Positions 8,590 through 17,972 are shown, counted from the stretch's first letter. The stretch: DNA of 64,000 nucleotides from Streptomyces echinoruber (GCF_014651135.1 NZ_BMWH01000001.1:619194-683193), one strand, 5' to 3'. Notes: generated from the letters alone by a model not told the origin. Translations and numbers: made by a program.

Positions 8590-9015
8590 ATGAACGCCAC
8601 GTCAGGCGCCGCCGGCGCGGTCACCTTCGTCTGGCTCGGGATGGTGCTGGCCATCTCGTTCCTGGAGGCACCACTGAAGTTCCGTGCCCCGGGCGTGACC
8701 ATCCCGCTCGGGCTGGGCATCGGCCGGCTGGTCTTCCGCGCGCTGAACGCCGTGGAGACCGCGCTGTGCGCCGCGCTGGCCGCCCTGCTGGTGGCCGGCG
8801 GCACGTCGGTGCCGACCGCCTGGCTGACTGTCGCCGCGGCGGCGCTGCTCGTCCTGCAACTGGCCGCGATCCGGCCGGTCCTGAACCGCCGCTCCGACCG
8901 GGTCCTGGCCGGCGAGGACCTCCCCCGCTCCCGCGCCCACCTGTGGTACGTCGCGGCGGAGGTCGTCAAGGTCGGGGTGCTGCTGGCACTGGGGATCGGC
9001 CTGCTGATCGCCTGA
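8590..9015 (+). CDS. Small four-helix membrane protein
   Basis: 141 residues with about four hydrophobic segments (roughly residues 10-28, 42-75, 80-97 and 118-140) and no catalytic motif. It sits 19 bp after the SufR-like regulator, so it is probably cotranscribed and perhaps controlled by it. Exact role unknown. The opposing MerR gene runs about 50 bp into its 3' end. Confidence 0.8.
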   Translation: MNATSGAAGAVTFVWLGMVLAISFLEAPLKFRAPGVTIPLGLGIGRLVFRALNAVETALCAALAALLVAGGTSVPTAWLTVAAAALLVLQLAAIRPVLNRRSDRVLAGEDLPRSRAHLWYVAAEVVKVGVLLALGIGLLIA

Positions 9016-9571
9016 CCCGGCGGCCGGTCCACCGGACCCGCGCCCGTCCCCATCCCCGGGTTCGCGTCGCCGGGCAGGCATCCGTCCCGCTTCCCGGGCT
9101 TGCGCCGCCGGATCCACGCCGCCCTGCTGAACGCGCTCTTCGGCCGCCCGGCGGCCGGTTTCCGCACGGCCGCCGTTCCGAGCAGTTCCCGCGCCGGGTG
9201 GCGGCCGCTCCCCGGCCGCGCGGGTCGTTCAGCCGAGCGAGAAGCCGCTCGCGCACGGCCGTGAGTTCGTCGATGCGGCGCTGGATCACGGCCAGACGCT
9301 GCTCGAAGACCTCCACCTCGGCGGCCAGGTCGTCGCAGCGGTGGCCGCCGATCGCCTCGTCGCGCAGGCAGGTGCCGAGCGGCAGCAGGTCCTCGGTCGT
9401 CAGGCCGGTGGCGAGGAGCAGGCGGATGTTCTCGACGACCTCCACGGCATCGGGCGGACAGCTCCGGTACCCGTTGGGCGGGCGTGCGGGGTGCAGCAGA
9501 CCGTGCTCCTCGTAGTACCGCAACGCCCGGGTGGTGGTGCCGGTGGCACGGGCGAGTTCTCCGATGCGCAG
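8966..9571 (-). CDS. MerR-family regulator, apparent CTG start
   Basis: Classic MerR N-terminus: residues LRIGELARATGTTTRALRYY lead into EEHGLLHPARPPNGYR, then a dimerising helix. The first codon that fits the family start is CTG at 9571-9569, preceded by GGGAG at the right distance; no ATG, GTG or TTG is in frame upstream, and starting at the downstream TTG would delete the DNA-binding helix. After about residue 140 the sequence turns Arg/Gly-rich and runs into the opposite gene, which suggests the natural stop was lost or the tail is unconstrained. No effector-binding cysteines are evident. Confidence 0.75.
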   Translation of the reverse strand: MRIGELARATGTTTRALRYYEEHGLLHPARPPNGYRSCPPDAVEVVENIRLLLATGLTTEDLLPLGTCLRDEAIGGHRCDDLAAEVEVFEQRLAVIQRRIDELTAVRERLLARLNDPRGRGAAATRRGNCSERRPCGNRPPGGRRARSAGRRGSGGASPGSGTDACPATRTRGWGRARVRWTGRRVRRSAGRSPVPAAPRP

Positions 9572-9673
9572 GGGCGACTCCCTTCGGGAACGCGGTGGTT
9601 GACGCGAGCCATCACCGATCCGCCACCGTCCTCGATCGACGGGCCCGCCGACGCGCCCCGGCCCGGCGGCCCG

Positions 9674-11104
9674 TCATTGGCCCCGCGGTGGCCGGCCCGC
9701 CAGCTTCGCCAGCGCCGCGTCGAGTCGGGACAGGGTGCGGTCGCGTCCAAGCACCTTCAAGGACTCGAACAGCGGCAGGCCGACGGTGCGCCCCATCACG
9801 GCGACCCGTACCGGCGCCTGCGCCTTGCCCAGCTTGAGCCCGTGCGCGGCGGCCACGTCCTCCAGCACGGCCTTGAGCGTGTCGGTGTCCCAGGCGGCGT
9901 CGGCATACCGCTCACGGGCGTCCTTGAGGATGTCCTCGGCACCCGGCTTCATCGCCTTGGCCCACGACGCCTCGTCCTCGGGAGCTTCCTCGAGGAACGC
10001 CCAGTCCACGTACGCGGTGATCTCGCTGAGGACCGTGATGCGGGTCTGCGCCAGCGGTGCCAGTCGGGCGAAGACACCGTCGTCGTACGCCTCCGGGCGC
10101 CACGGTGCGTACGGCTCCCGCAGCCACCGCCGGCACGCCTCGACGAACCGGTCGGCCGGCAGCGCGCGGATGTACTCGCCGTTGAACGCGGTGAGCTTCT
10201 TCACGTCGAAGAAGGCCGGGGAGGTGTTCACGTCCGCGACGCGGAACATCCGCTCCAGCTCTTCGTACGGGCGGATCTCGACGTTGTCGCCCGGTCCCCA
10301 GCCCAGCAGCATCAGGTAGTTCACCATCGCCTCGGGCAGGTAGCCCTCCGCGAGGTAGTCCTCGAGCGCGACCTTGTCCCGGCGCTTGGAGAGTTTCTGC
10401 CGCTTCTCGTTCACGATCACCGGCAGGTGCGCCCATACCGGTGGTCGCGCCCCGAGCGCCTCCCACAGCAACTGCTGCTTGGGGGTGTTGGACAGGTGCT
10501 CCTCGCCGCGGATCACCTGGGTGATGCCTTCGTCGAGGTCGTCGACGACGTTGGCGAGGAGGAACACCGGCGAGCCGTCGCCCCGCGCGATCACGAAGTC
10601 CTCGATCGCGGAGTTGGGGAAGGCCGGCTCGCCCCGGATCAGGTCCACGACGACGGTCTCGCCCTCGTCCGGCGTACGAAAGCGCAGTGCGCGTCCCTCC
10701 GCGTACTCCAGACCGCGCTCACGGCAGAAGCCGTCGTACCCGAGGTGCTGCGAACCGGTCCGTCGCTCCAGCTGCTCGCGCGTGCAGTCGCAGTAGTAGG
10801 CCTTCCCCTCCGAGTAGAGCCGCTGGGCGGCATCGCGGTGCCGGTCCGCGTTCCGGGACTGGAAGTACGGGCCCTCGAAGGCGGGGTCGGCCTCGCTGAT
10901 GCCGATCGACGCGAGCGCGCCGATGATCCCGTCGATCCACTCCGGCTTGTTGCGGGCCGCGTCGGTGTCCTCGATCCGGAGGACGAAGGTGCCGCCGGAC
11001 TGTCGGGCGACGGCCCAGTTGTAGAGAGCGGACCGAGCCCCGCCGACATGGAACATTCCGGTCGGGGAAGGGGCGAAACGCACACGGACGAGAGGAGTCG
11101 ACAT
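9674..11104 (-). CDS. gltX: Glutamyl-tRNA synthetase
   Basis: Class I aminoacyl-tRNA synthetase of 476 residues that charges tRNA with glutamate. The HIGH-type signature is [12 protein letters not shown] (residues 12-23) and the KMSKS-type loop is KLSKR (237-241). A cysteine pair Y-C-D-C lies near 104-107 in the zinc-region position. The sequence is full length and looks functional. It ends next to the MerR gene and lies just beyond the natural-product cluster, on the same strand as that cluster's minus operon. It could be the sole housekeeping copy or a second, cluster-linked enzyme; the window alone cannot decide. Confidence 0.93.
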   Translation of the reverse strand: MSTPLVRVRFAPSPTGMFHVGGARSALYNWAVARQSGGTFVLRIEDTDAARNKPEWIDGIIGALASIGISEADPAFEGPYFQSRNADRHRDAAQRLYSEGKAYYCDCTREQLERRTGSQHLGYDGFCRERGLEYAEGRALRFRTPDEGETVVVDLIRGEPAFPNSAIEDFVIARGDGSPVFLLANVVDDLDEGITQVIRGEEHLSNTPKQQLLWEALGARPPVWAHLPVIVNEKRQKLSKRRDKVALEDYLAEGYLPEAMVNYLMLLGWGPGDNVEIRPYEELERMFRVADVNTSPAFFDVKKLTAFNGEYIRALPADRFVEACRRWLREPYAPWRPEAYDDGVFARLAPLAQTRITVLSEITAYVDWAFLEEAPEDEASWAKAMKPGAEDILKDARERYADAAWDTDTLKAVLEDVAAAHGLKLGKAQAPVRVAVMGRTVGLPLFESLKVLGRDRTLSRLDAALAKLAGRPPRGQ

Positions 11105-11200
11105 GCCCGCAGCGTACCGAGTCCCCGACCCCCGCCCGACGCCTGCGGGGACGATCGCCCCATGCCGACGGGCCAGTGCTGCTCCTCCCTGGCCCGGACG

Positions 11201-12163
11201 TCAGCTGGTCGGCGGCGACCCGTACCACCGTTCCACGAGGTGGGCGGCGACCGAACCGGGCGGAGGCAGGATCAGCGTGTCGGTGGCGACGTGGGCACCC
11301 AGTTCCTCACGGGTGAACCAGCGGGCGGCGACGATCTCGTCCTCGTCGACGGTGACGTCCGTGCGGACGGCCCGGGCGGCGAAGGCGAGCATGAGGCCGG
11401 CCGGGAAGGGCCACGGCTGGCTGGTGAGGTAGGTGACATCGGTGACCGGGACGCCGACCTCCTCCATCAACTCCCTGACCACCGCCTGTTCGAGTGTCTC
11501 CCCGGGCTCCACGAAACCGGCCGGCGGGGACATGCGGCCGTACGGTGCGCGCGCCCGGCGGGCCAGCAGAACACGGTCCCGTTCGTCGGTGACCAGCATG
11601 ATCACGGCAGGGTCCGTCCGGGGACGGTGGTCCGTCCGGCACGACGGACACCGTCGCATGTGCCCCGCGCTCACCACAGCGGTGGCGGCGCCGCAGCGAC
11701 CGCAGTGGCGGTTCGCCCGGTGCCAGTTGTCCAGCGCGACGGCGTACGCGGCCAGTTCGGCCCGGTCGGCGGGCAGCTCGCCGATGAGATCCAGCAGGGG
11801 CGCAAGACGCAGACCGGACGCTCCGTCAGAAGGCCTGCAGCTCACCCCCTCGAACACCGCCCCGGTGTCGCAGTCGGGGCCCGTCGCGAAGTAGCGCACC
11901 CCCGCGCCGTCGGCCCCCAGGAAGGTCAGGAAGGTGTGGTCGCGCACGCCGGCGGACACCGCCGACGGCGCGGCCCAGGCCGGCTCCACACCGTCTCCGG
12001 CGTCGCGTACCAGGACCCGGCCGTCGGCCACAACGACGATCCGCGTGCCCGGGTCGTCCCAGGCACGCGCGAGCCACGCGTCGTCCGTGCGCCGCACGGC
12101 CAGACGGTCGAGGAAAGTCCGCGCGGCCGAACCAGGGAGGGAAGAGAGCACGGGTATACCCAC
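11201..12163 (-). CDS. nudC: NADH pyrophosphatase-type Nudix hydrolase
   Basis: Cleaves NAD(H), or NAD caps on RNA, to NMN and AMP. The middle of the protein has a four-cysteine zinc ribbon (CGRCGAA ... CPSC, about residues 157-178). The Nudix box follows as GFVEPGETLEQAVVRELMEE with VG after it, and then the NudC-specific SQPWPFP motif, which separates this group from other Nudix enzymes. 320 residues is normal for actinobacterial NudC. The ATG at 12163 begins MGIPVLSSLP. It lies between the condensation-domain gene and gltX, all on the minus strand. Confidence 0.92.
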   Translation of the reverse strand: MGIPVLSSLPGSAARTFLDRLAVRRTDDAWLARAWDDPGTRIVVVADGRVLVRDAGDGVEPAWAAPSAVSAGVRDHTFLTFLGADGAGVRYFATGPDCDTGAVFEGVSCRPSDGASGLRLAPLLDLIGELPADRAELAAYAVALDNWHRANRHCGRCGAATAVVSAGHMRRCPSCRTDHRPRTDPAVIMLVTDERDRVLLARRARAPYGRMSPPAGFVEPGETLEQAVVRELMEEVGVPVTDVTYLTSQPWPFPAGLMLAFAARAVRTDVTVDEDEIVAARWFTREELGAHVATDTLILPPPGSVAAHLVERWYGSPPTS

Positions 12164-12206
12164 CGATCAGCGTCGACAACGGCGGTCCGCGACGGGCATG
12201 CGGCCG

Positions 12207-13484
12207 TCACGTCCCCAGGGACATGAGGTGCTCCTCAAGGGCGGCGACGACCGCCCGTCCCGCGTCCTCTTCGACCAGGTCCTCCCGCCAGCGCGCGGTC
12301 AGCGCCCACGCGCCGTCGTGCCGGGGCTCCACCTCGACGATCAGCCCGTAGCCGGCGCGCGGCGCGCGCACGCGGACGGGACGGAAGGTGATCTCGGCAT
12401 CGTCGAAGGACCCGGCCGGCTCCGGCGCCTGGAGCGCCACCATCACGTCGAAGAAGCCGGCGACGTCGACGCGGCCGCCCAGGGCGCGGGCGATCTCGTC
12501 GAAGGGAGTGCGGGCGCGGCGCAGCGCCCGCAGCACCAGTCTGTTGGCCCGTGCGACGCCCTCGGCGGAGTCGCTCTTGCCGACCTCGCGCAGCGGCAGC
12601 ACGACCGGGTTGACGAAACACCCCACGACGGCGTCGTACCTGCGCTCGAAGCGGCCGGACGAGATTGTGGCGAGCACCACGTCGTCCACCGCGAAGACCT
12701 GTCCCACCGCGCGTGCCGTGCCGTGCAACAGGGCCGACAGCGGGATGGAGCGGGCGGCTCTGATCCCGTCCTGCACCCGGGAGACCGTCGGGGCGTCGAG
12801 CACCGTCCCGTGCTCCCGGCGGCCGGCCTGGGCGGCGTTCGGGGCCGGCAGGATCCGGGGCGGCGCCTCGGCGAGCAGATCCCGCCAGAACGGGATGTCA
12901 CGCGCCGACCACTCCTCGATCCGACGGGCCTCCCACCGCGCGTAGTCCTGGTAGCTGTGTACGGCAGCCGGGTCGGGAGTGCGGCCCTCGCTCTGGGCGC
13001 GGTAGGCGGCGCCGAGGTCCGCCATCAGGACGAGTTCGGACCGTCCGTCGAACGCGATGTGATGCAGGCTCAGGCACAACAGCCAGGACGATCCGGTCAG
13101 GCGGGCCAGCCGGGCGCGCAGCGGCGGCCGGCCCTCCAGGTCGAACGGCTGGTCCCACCAGTCCGCGCACACCTCGGCGGCGATCTCGCATACCGGACGC
13201 GTCGTGTCGGCCACCGGCACCACGGTCAGGGGTGTGCGGGCCGGGTCGAAGGGCAGCTCTCGCTGCACCGGGCCCGGGTCGGCGTCCCAGGAGTACAGGG
13301 TGCGCAGGATGCCGTGACGTCGTACGACGTCGTCGAAGGCGGCTGCGAGCGCGGCCGGGTCGAGCGGCCCGGTCAGCAGGTAGGCGAGGACGACGTGGTT
13401 GTCGTCCTGTCCCGGGGCAAGTCCTTCCTCCAGCAGGAAGCGTTGCTGGCTGCGGGCGCAGGGCGCTTCTTCCCAGCCCGTCAT
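12207..13484 (-). CDS. Stand-alone NRPS condensation-domain protein
   Basis: 425-residue free condensation domain that would join an aminoacyl group on a carrier protein to a second amine or alcohol. The catalytic HHxxxDG motif is H141-H-I-A-F-D146-G. Other core motifs are visible (SQQRFLLEE at the N-terminus, QDYARWE, and VVGCFVNPVVLPL). No adenylation or carrier domain is attached. Its ATG overlaps the stop of the adenylation gene (ATGA at 13481-13484), so the two are translated together. Partner substrates are presumably loaded by the free A domain onto the free carrier protein of the same operon. Confidence 0.9.
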   Translation of the reverse strand: MTGWEEAPCARSQQRFLLEEGLAPGQDDNHVVLAYLLTGPLDPAALAAAFDDVVRRHGILRTLYSWDADPGPVQRELPFDPARTPLTVVPVADTTRPVCEIAAEVCADWWDQPFDLEGRPPLRARLARLTGSSWLLCLSLHHIAFDGRSELVLMADLGAAYRAQSEGRTPDPAAVHSYQDYARWEARRIEEWSARDIPFWRDLLAEAPPRILPAPNAAQAGRREHGTVLDAPTVSRVQDGIRAARSIPLSALLHGTARAVGQVFAVDDVVLATISSGRFERRYDAVVGCFVNPVVLPLREVGKSDSAEGVARANRLVLRALRRARTPFDEIARALGGRVDVAGFFDVMVALQAPEPAGSFDDAEITFRPVRVRAPRAGYGLIVEVEPRHDGAWALTARWREDLVEEDAGRAVVAALEEHLMSLGT

Positions 13485-14992
13485 CGGCCCTCCAGGACTG
13501 CGCGGTCGAGCTTTCCGTTCTGATTGAGCGGCAGGCTGTCCATGGACCGCCAGGTGACGGGGACCATGTAGTCGGGCAGCAGGGTCGCCGCATGCTTCCT
13601 CAGGTCGGCGCTCGGGAGACCGTCGGCGACGTAGACGGCGACCAGCTGTGCGTCGGCGACCAGGACCGCCGCCTCCCGTACGGCCGGGTGACTGCGCAAC
13701 GCGGCCTCCACCTCGTCGAGTTCCACGCGGTAGCCGCGCAGCTTGACCTGTCGGTCGATCCGGCCCCGGTGCACGAGCAGGCCGTGCTCCTGGCGCACGC
13801 GGTCGCCCGTGCGATACCAGTCGCCGGGCTCGGGGGCCCCCGTCACCGAGGTCCAGGGCGGGCCGCCGCGCAGGAACCGCCCGGCGTTGTCGGCGGGATC
13901 GACGTACCCGGAGAAGCGCTGGGCGCCGCGCACGCACAGCTCGCCCTCGTCGGCCGCGGTGCCGTCGGCTCCCAGCACGACCGACTCCAGGTGCGGGTAG
14001 ACCCGGCCGATCGGAACCGTGCCGTTGGCGGTGGGAACCCAGTCGGCGGGGTCGCGCGGCAGGCGGTGGTTCGCACACACGCCGGTCAGTTCCGTCGGCC
14101 CGTAGTTGTTCTCGATGACGCTGCCGGGCGCGGCCTCGCGCCAGGCCGACACCGCGTCGTAGGTCAACTGCTCGCCGCCGAACATGCTCCAGCGCAGTTC
14201 GGGCAGGGAGCCCGGAGTCAGGGAGCGGGTACGGCGGGCGAGGGTGATCACAGACGGCACGGTGTCCAGATGCGTGATCCCGTACTCCCGCAGGAAGCGC
14301 ACGGGGCTCAGCCAGGCCCGCCGGGCGGCCACCACCGCCGTCGCGCCCGACGCCCACGCCGACAGCATCTCGAACACCGAGGCGTCGAAGGTCAGGTCCG
14401 CGGCCTGCGCCATCCGGCAGCCGGGGCCGAGCTCGTACAGCTCGACGACGTGCGTCAAATACCGGGCCAGGGCCCCGTGCGTGACCGGGACGCCCTTGGG
14501 CTTGCCCGTGGAGCCGGAGGTGTAGAGCAGATACGCCTCGTCCGCGGCCGCCGGACTGTCGGGCACGCGGGCGCCGACTCCCCCTCGGGCTCCGGCTCCG
14601 ATGAGGTCCGTCAGCGGCTGGTGCCGTGTCCCACCGGCCGTGCCAAGGCCGGCGGAGGGACGGGAGGAGGAGCCGGACGAGGGGCCGTCCACCAGCACCA
14701 GGGCCGGCGCCGCCTCGCGCAGGATGTCCGTCACACGGGACTGCGGCCAGCGGGTGCTGATCGGCAGCACGGCCCCGCCGGCCCGCAGGATCCCGAGGTA
14801 GGCCGCGTAGGTCGGGAAGTCCTTGGCGAAGCGCAGCCCCACCCGCCCCGGACCGGGCCCGAGCCATCCGGCGACCTCACCGGCCCGCGCCCACAACTCG
14901 GCGTAGGTGAACCCCTGGTCGCCGATCCGCAGGGCGGGCGCGGCGGGCCGGCGCCCCACCTGCTCGGCGATCGCGCTTACGACGTCGTGCAT
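13481..14992 (-). CDS. Stand-alone NRPS adenylation domain
   Basis: Amino-acid-activating enzyme of 503 residues. Core motifs are in order: A3 LLYTSGSTGKPKG, A5 NNYGPTELTG, A7 YRTGDRV, A8 GRIDRQVKLRGYRVELDEVE, and A10 LNQNGK with the catalytic lysine. No carrier domain is fused. Reading the specificity positions by eye against GrsA gives about D-A-F-D-M-G-N-V-C, which I cannot match to a known amino acid. The ATG at 14992 has AAGGAG upstream. The gene lies between the MFS exporter and the condensation gene in one operon. Confidence 0.92.
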   Translation of the reverse strand: MHDVVSAIAEQVGRRPAAPALRIGDQGFTYAELWARAGEVAGWLGPGPGRVGLRFAKDFPTYAAYLGILRAGGAVLPISTRWPQSRVTDILREAAPALVLVDGPSSGSSSRPSAGLGTAGGTRHQPLTDLIGAGARGGVGARVPDSPAAADEAYLLYTSGSTGKPKGVPVTHGALARYLTHVVELYELGPGCRMAQAADLTFDASVFEMLSAWASGATAVVAARRAWLSPVRFLREYGITHLDTVPSVITLARRTRSLTPGSLPELRWSMFGGEQLTYDAVSAWREAAPGSVIENNYGPTELTGVCANHRLPRDPADWVPTANGTVPIGRVYPHLESVVLGADGTAADEGELCVRGAQRFSGYVDPADNAGRFLRGGPPWTSVTGAPEPGDWYRTGDRVRQEHGLLVHRGRIDRQVKLRGYRVELDEVEAALRSHPAVREAAVLVADAQLVAVYVADGLPSADLRKHAATLLPDYMVPVTWRSMDSLPLNQNGKLDRAVLEGR

Positions 14993-15008
14993 CTGTCCCC
15001 GCTCCTTG

Positions 15009-16232
15009 TCATCCGTGCACCAGGGCGTCCGCGGGCGTGCGCAGGTGCCGCACGCTCGGGTACGCGAGGCTGACCAGGCGCGAGAGCAGCACCAGCACGG
15101 CCAGCGCGCACAGCACGCCCGCCACGTCGCCGGTCCCGGCTGCCGCACCCAGCGCGTATCCGAGGGGACGCAGGGCGACCGAGCTCAGCCAGTCGTACGA
15201 GGAGACCTTCGACAGCGACTCGTCGGGCACCTGGTGCTGCATCGTCGTCAGCCACAACGAGTCCGCGGCCGTCATGCCGGCCCCGGCAAACGCGACGGCA
15301 ACGACCTGCACAACCGGGTGCGCGCCGAGCGCCACCAGCACCAGGGCCGGCGCGAGCAGCAGCTCCGCGCACCGCGCCACCAACAGGGGGCGCCGGGGTT
15401 GGAAGCGGAGCAGCAGCAGATCGCCGAGGATGTCGCCCACGCCGAGGGCGGCGATGAGGAGAGACCACTTCAGCGCGCCGCCGCCCTCGGACGCCATGAC
15501 CGGCCCGATGACCATGAACACGGCGACGGCGACATGCGTGCACATGAACCCGGCGATGCTGGTCCATATCCAGGGGCTGGTGCGGACCAGGCGGAAACCT
15601 TCCGCCAGCTCCCGGAACATGCTGCTGTCGGTGCGCGGCTCCCTGCGCGGCAGCTTGATCAGCGCAGCGCACAGCGCGCTGCCCAGGAAGGACACACCGT
15701 CGCCGACGAGAGCCCAGCCAGCGCCGACGGTAGCGATCAGGGCACCGGCCAGCAGCGGGCCGACGACACCCGCGGTGCTGCGCGTGAACGACAGCAGCGC
15801 GTTGGCCCGCTGGATCTGCTCCTTGGGCACGGTGAACCGCGTCAGGCCCGACGAGGCCGGCAGGTGGAAGGCCTGCGCGGCGCCGAAGACGATCTGCAGC
15901 GCCACCAGCGGCACCAGGCTGACGTGACCACTCAGCAGCATGGCGCCGACAGCGAGTTGGACCACGCCCCGGACCAGGTCCATCGCGGCCATCACCAGGT
16001 TCCGGGGCAGCCGGTCGGCCCAGACCCCGCCGAAGAGGATGCAGACGACCAGGGTGAGCGTGGACGCCGTGAGCGCGATGCCGGCCGTGGTGGCGGAGCC
16101 GGTCGCCTGGAGCAGGCCGATCGTCAAGGCGACCTGGCTCAGTGTGTTGCCGATGACGGAGACGGCGAAGCCACCGAACTGGTACTGGAACTGCCGGTAC
16201 CGCAGGGGCTCCCGGGCCTGAAGGAGCTTCAT
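15009..16232 (-). CDS. MFS exporter (EntS/MFS_3-like)
   Basis: Twelve-helix transporter of 407 residues, like siderophore and antibiotic exporters. Motif A between helices 2 and 3 reads FGGVWADRLPRN, and a second polar loop lies mid-protein (KLPRREPRTD). Its ATG overlaps the stop of the 57-codon peptide ORF (ATGA), and the adenylation gene starts 17 bp downstream. The position inside the operon argues that it exports the cluster product. Confidence 0.9.
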   Translation of the reverse strand: MKLLQAREPLRYRQFQYQFGGFAVSVIGNTLSQVALTIGLLQATGSATTAGIALTASTLTLVVCILFGGVWADRLPRNLVMAAMDLVRGVVQLAVGAMLLSGHVSLVPLVALQIVFGAAQAFHLPASSGLTRFTVPKEQIQRANALLSFTRSTAGVVGPLLAGALIATVGAGWALVGDGVSFLGSALCAALIKLPRREPRTDSSMFRELAEGFRLVRTSPWIWTSIAGFMCTHVAVAVFMVIGPVMASEGGGALKWSLLIAALGVGDILGDLLLLRFQPRRPLLVARCAELLLAPALVLVALGAHPVVQVVAVAFAGAGMTAADSLWLTTMQHQVPDESLSKVSSYDWLSSVALRPLGYALGAAAGTGDVAGVLCALAVLVLLSRLVSLAYPSVRHLRTPADALVHG

Positions 16233-16402
16233 GCGTTCTGCCTTCCTGCTGGACGTGCCTCAGCTATGCGCCCGCCGCGGGGCACAGGGGTGTGGGACGC
16301 GGCGCTCATGACGCGGCCGGCCAAGTCCCGGGCGACGGCGCCGGTGGCCCACGCCGCCGCAGAGCCGTACCGTTCCTCCCCGAGGCTGCTCGACCACGCC
16401 AT
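16229..16402 (-). CDS. 57-residue peptide ORF coupled to ATP-grasp and exporter genes
   Basis: Small open frame filling the whole gap between the ATP-grasp and exporter genes. Its ATG (16402-16400) overlaps the ATP-grasp stop as TGATG, and its stop (16231-16229) overlaps the exporter start as ATGA. The peptide begins MAWSSSLGEERYGSAAAWAT and ends GGRIAEARPAGRQNA; it is Ala/Arg-rich, has one Tyr and two Trp, and no Cys. No membrane segment. Overlaps at both ends are strong evidence of translation. It might be a ligase precursor peptide (as in ATP-grasp/peptide systems such as pheganomycin), a chaperone-like small protein, or only a coupling leader. No family is recognised. Confidence 0.6.
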   Translation of the reverse strand: MAWSSSLGEERYGSAAAWATGAVARDLAGRVMSAASHTPVPRGGRIAEARPAGRQNA

Positions 16403-17739
16403 CAGGAAGCCTCCCGTGCCCGGTCGGCGTGTCCCCCGCAGGCGTCCGCCGGCTCGGCGAAGCCCTTGGCCAGGGCGTCGAGCACGGTGGCCACCGCGCT
16501 GTCCAGTGCGGCGCGGTGCTCGGCCCGCACGGTCAGGTTGGCCATCCGGTGGCCGGTGAGGTCCTTCGGGTCGCCGGGGCGGGCCAGTTCGTCGACGGCG
16601 CTGACGCCGGGCAGGTCACGCAGATCGCGGGCCCTGAGGGAGGAGTGCACCACGCCCTCACGGTGCGGGAAGGCGGGGAAGAGCCCAGCGGCGGCGGCCG
16701 CCGGGGGCGCGTACCGGATCTCGTCCGCGCGGCCGAGCACGGCGGCGAGCGCGATGCGCACCAGGTCGGGTCCCTGGGCCAGCCGGAACAGGCGGGCGGT
16801 GTAGCCGGCCAGCCGCCCGTTGACCTCCATGACCTCCAAGCCGTCAGGGGTGATCAGCAGCTCCGTGTGCGTCACGCGGTCGCGCACGGCGAGGCGGTCC
16901 AGGGCCCGGCCGGTGAGCTGCGTCGCCTCCTCCAGGAGTTCCGGGGGCAGGCTCGACGGGAGGATGTCGCCCTGCACGCTGACCAGGTCCGCGCCGTCCG
17001 GGCCGCCGTGCCGGCGTACCGCGACGGGCAGTTTGTCCAGCACGCCGAGGTGGGTGCGCCGATCGCCGCAGGAGACGGTCTCCACGGACAGCAGGCTGCC
17101 GAGCCAGGAGATCCGCGACGGGTGGGGGGCGTGTTCGATCCGCGTCTCCAACAGCAGCCCGGACCAGTCGGTGCGCACGGCGAGCTGACGCTCCACGTCC
17201 GCCTCGTCGTCGAGGAAGGCAATGCCCTGGCCGCCCGCCGCCCGGCGCGGCTTGAGCACGCACGGCCCCTTGCCCAGGGCGGAGAACGCGTGCAGCAGGT
17301 CCTGGGGGCCGTCGACGGGCTCCGCGACGACGCGGGAGAGGCCGGCCTCGTGCAGCAGCCGCCGCTGCACCAGCTTGTCCCAGGGGTTGCCGTCGGGGCG
17401 GGGCCGGCGGCGCACCGCCTCCAGCAGCGCGTCGGCCGCCTCCAGCTCGTCGTCGTGGAAGGTGGTTACGCCGCTCAGCCCGAGCGCGTCGAGGAATCCC
17501 GCGAACCCGCCGCCGGACTTGTGGCCGAACTCGTCGCCAGGCAGGACGTGACATTCGAAGAACCGCTCGGCCAGACGCAGCAGTTCGGGGTGTGCCTCGG
17601 CCACCTGGGGCCGCATCAGCATCACGACGGTGCACAGCCCCTGGGCGGCCGTGTAGATCTCGCGGAGGTTCGCGGCACCGCCCGGCGCATGGCACACACC
17701 GAGTCGGGGGAGGTCGGGCTCGGGCACGGCCGGACTCAC
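16402..17739 (-). CDS. ATP-grasp ligase
   Basis: 445-residue ATP-grasp enzyme that would form an amide bond through an acyl phosphate. The ATP-binding lysine and glycine-rich loop are seen in CVLKPRRAAGGQGIAFL, and the metal-binding end motif is GLEVMEVNGRLAGYTARLF (E..N pair). The N-terminal third is a pre-ATP-grasp domain. GTG at 17739 overlaps the carrier-protein stop (GTGA), and its own stop overlaps the peptide ORF (TGATG). It sits among NRPS parts and is probably an amino-acid or peptide ligase of the cluster. Substrates unknown. Confidence 0.88.
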   Translation of the reverse strand: MSPAVPEPDLPRLGVCHAPGGAANLREIYTAAQGLCTVVMLMRPQVAEAHPELLRLAERFFECHVLPGDEFGHKSGGGFAGFLDALGLSGVTTFHDDELEAADALLEAVRRRPRPDGNPWDKLVQRRLLHEAGLSRVVAEPVDGPQDLLHAFSALGKGPCVLKPRRAAGGQGIAFLDDEADVERQLAVRTDWSGLLLETRIEHAPHPSRISWLGSLLSVETVSCGDRRTHLGVLDKLPVAVRRHGGPDGADLVSVQGDILPSSLPPELLEEATQLTGRALDRLAVRDRVTHTELLITPDGLEVMEVNGRLAGYTARLFRLAQGPDLVRIALAAVLGRADEIRYAPPAAAAAGLFPAFPHREGVVHSSLRARDLRDLPGVSAVDELARPGDPKDLTGHRMANLTVRAEHRAALDSAVATVLDALAKGFAEPADACGGHADRAREAS

Positions 17740-17972
17740 TTCGCCGCGGTGCGGGCGCTGTCGAGGAGCGAGGCGAGCCGGCCGTCCAGGAAGAACTCCT
17801 CCAGAGGTATCTCGGCGCCCAGTGCGTCCTCGATGCGTTCGACGAGGGTGACGGCCAGCAGGGAGTTCCCGCCGAGGTCGAAGAAGTCGTCGTCGGGAGA
17901 CGGGGAGCGCACGTCGAGAATGTCGCACCAGGCCGCCAGGACGAGCTCGTCGACTGCCGGAGTGTTTTCCAC
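17736..17972 (-). CDS. Free peptidyl carrier protein
   Basis: 78-residue carrier protein with the phosphopantetheine site LGGNSLLAVTL (the serine carries the arm). Helix pattern and acidic N-terminus (SPSPDDDFFDLGG) are typical of PCP domains. GTG at 17972 follows GAGGAGG. It starts 11 bp after the FemAB-like gene and overlaps the ATP-grasp start. It is the likely docking point for the free A and C domains of the same operon. Confidence 0.93.
   Translation of the reverse strand: MENTPAVDELVLAAWCDILDVRSPSPDDDFFDLGGNSLLAVTLVERIEDALGAEIPLEEFFLDGRLASLLDSARTAAK

Noticed and set aside
12207..14867. 886-residue read-through of condensation gene into the adenylation gene on the minus strand
   Set aside because: The first 460 residues are out of frame with the adenylation domain; an internal ATG at 13484 coupled by ATGA gives a normal condensation protein.
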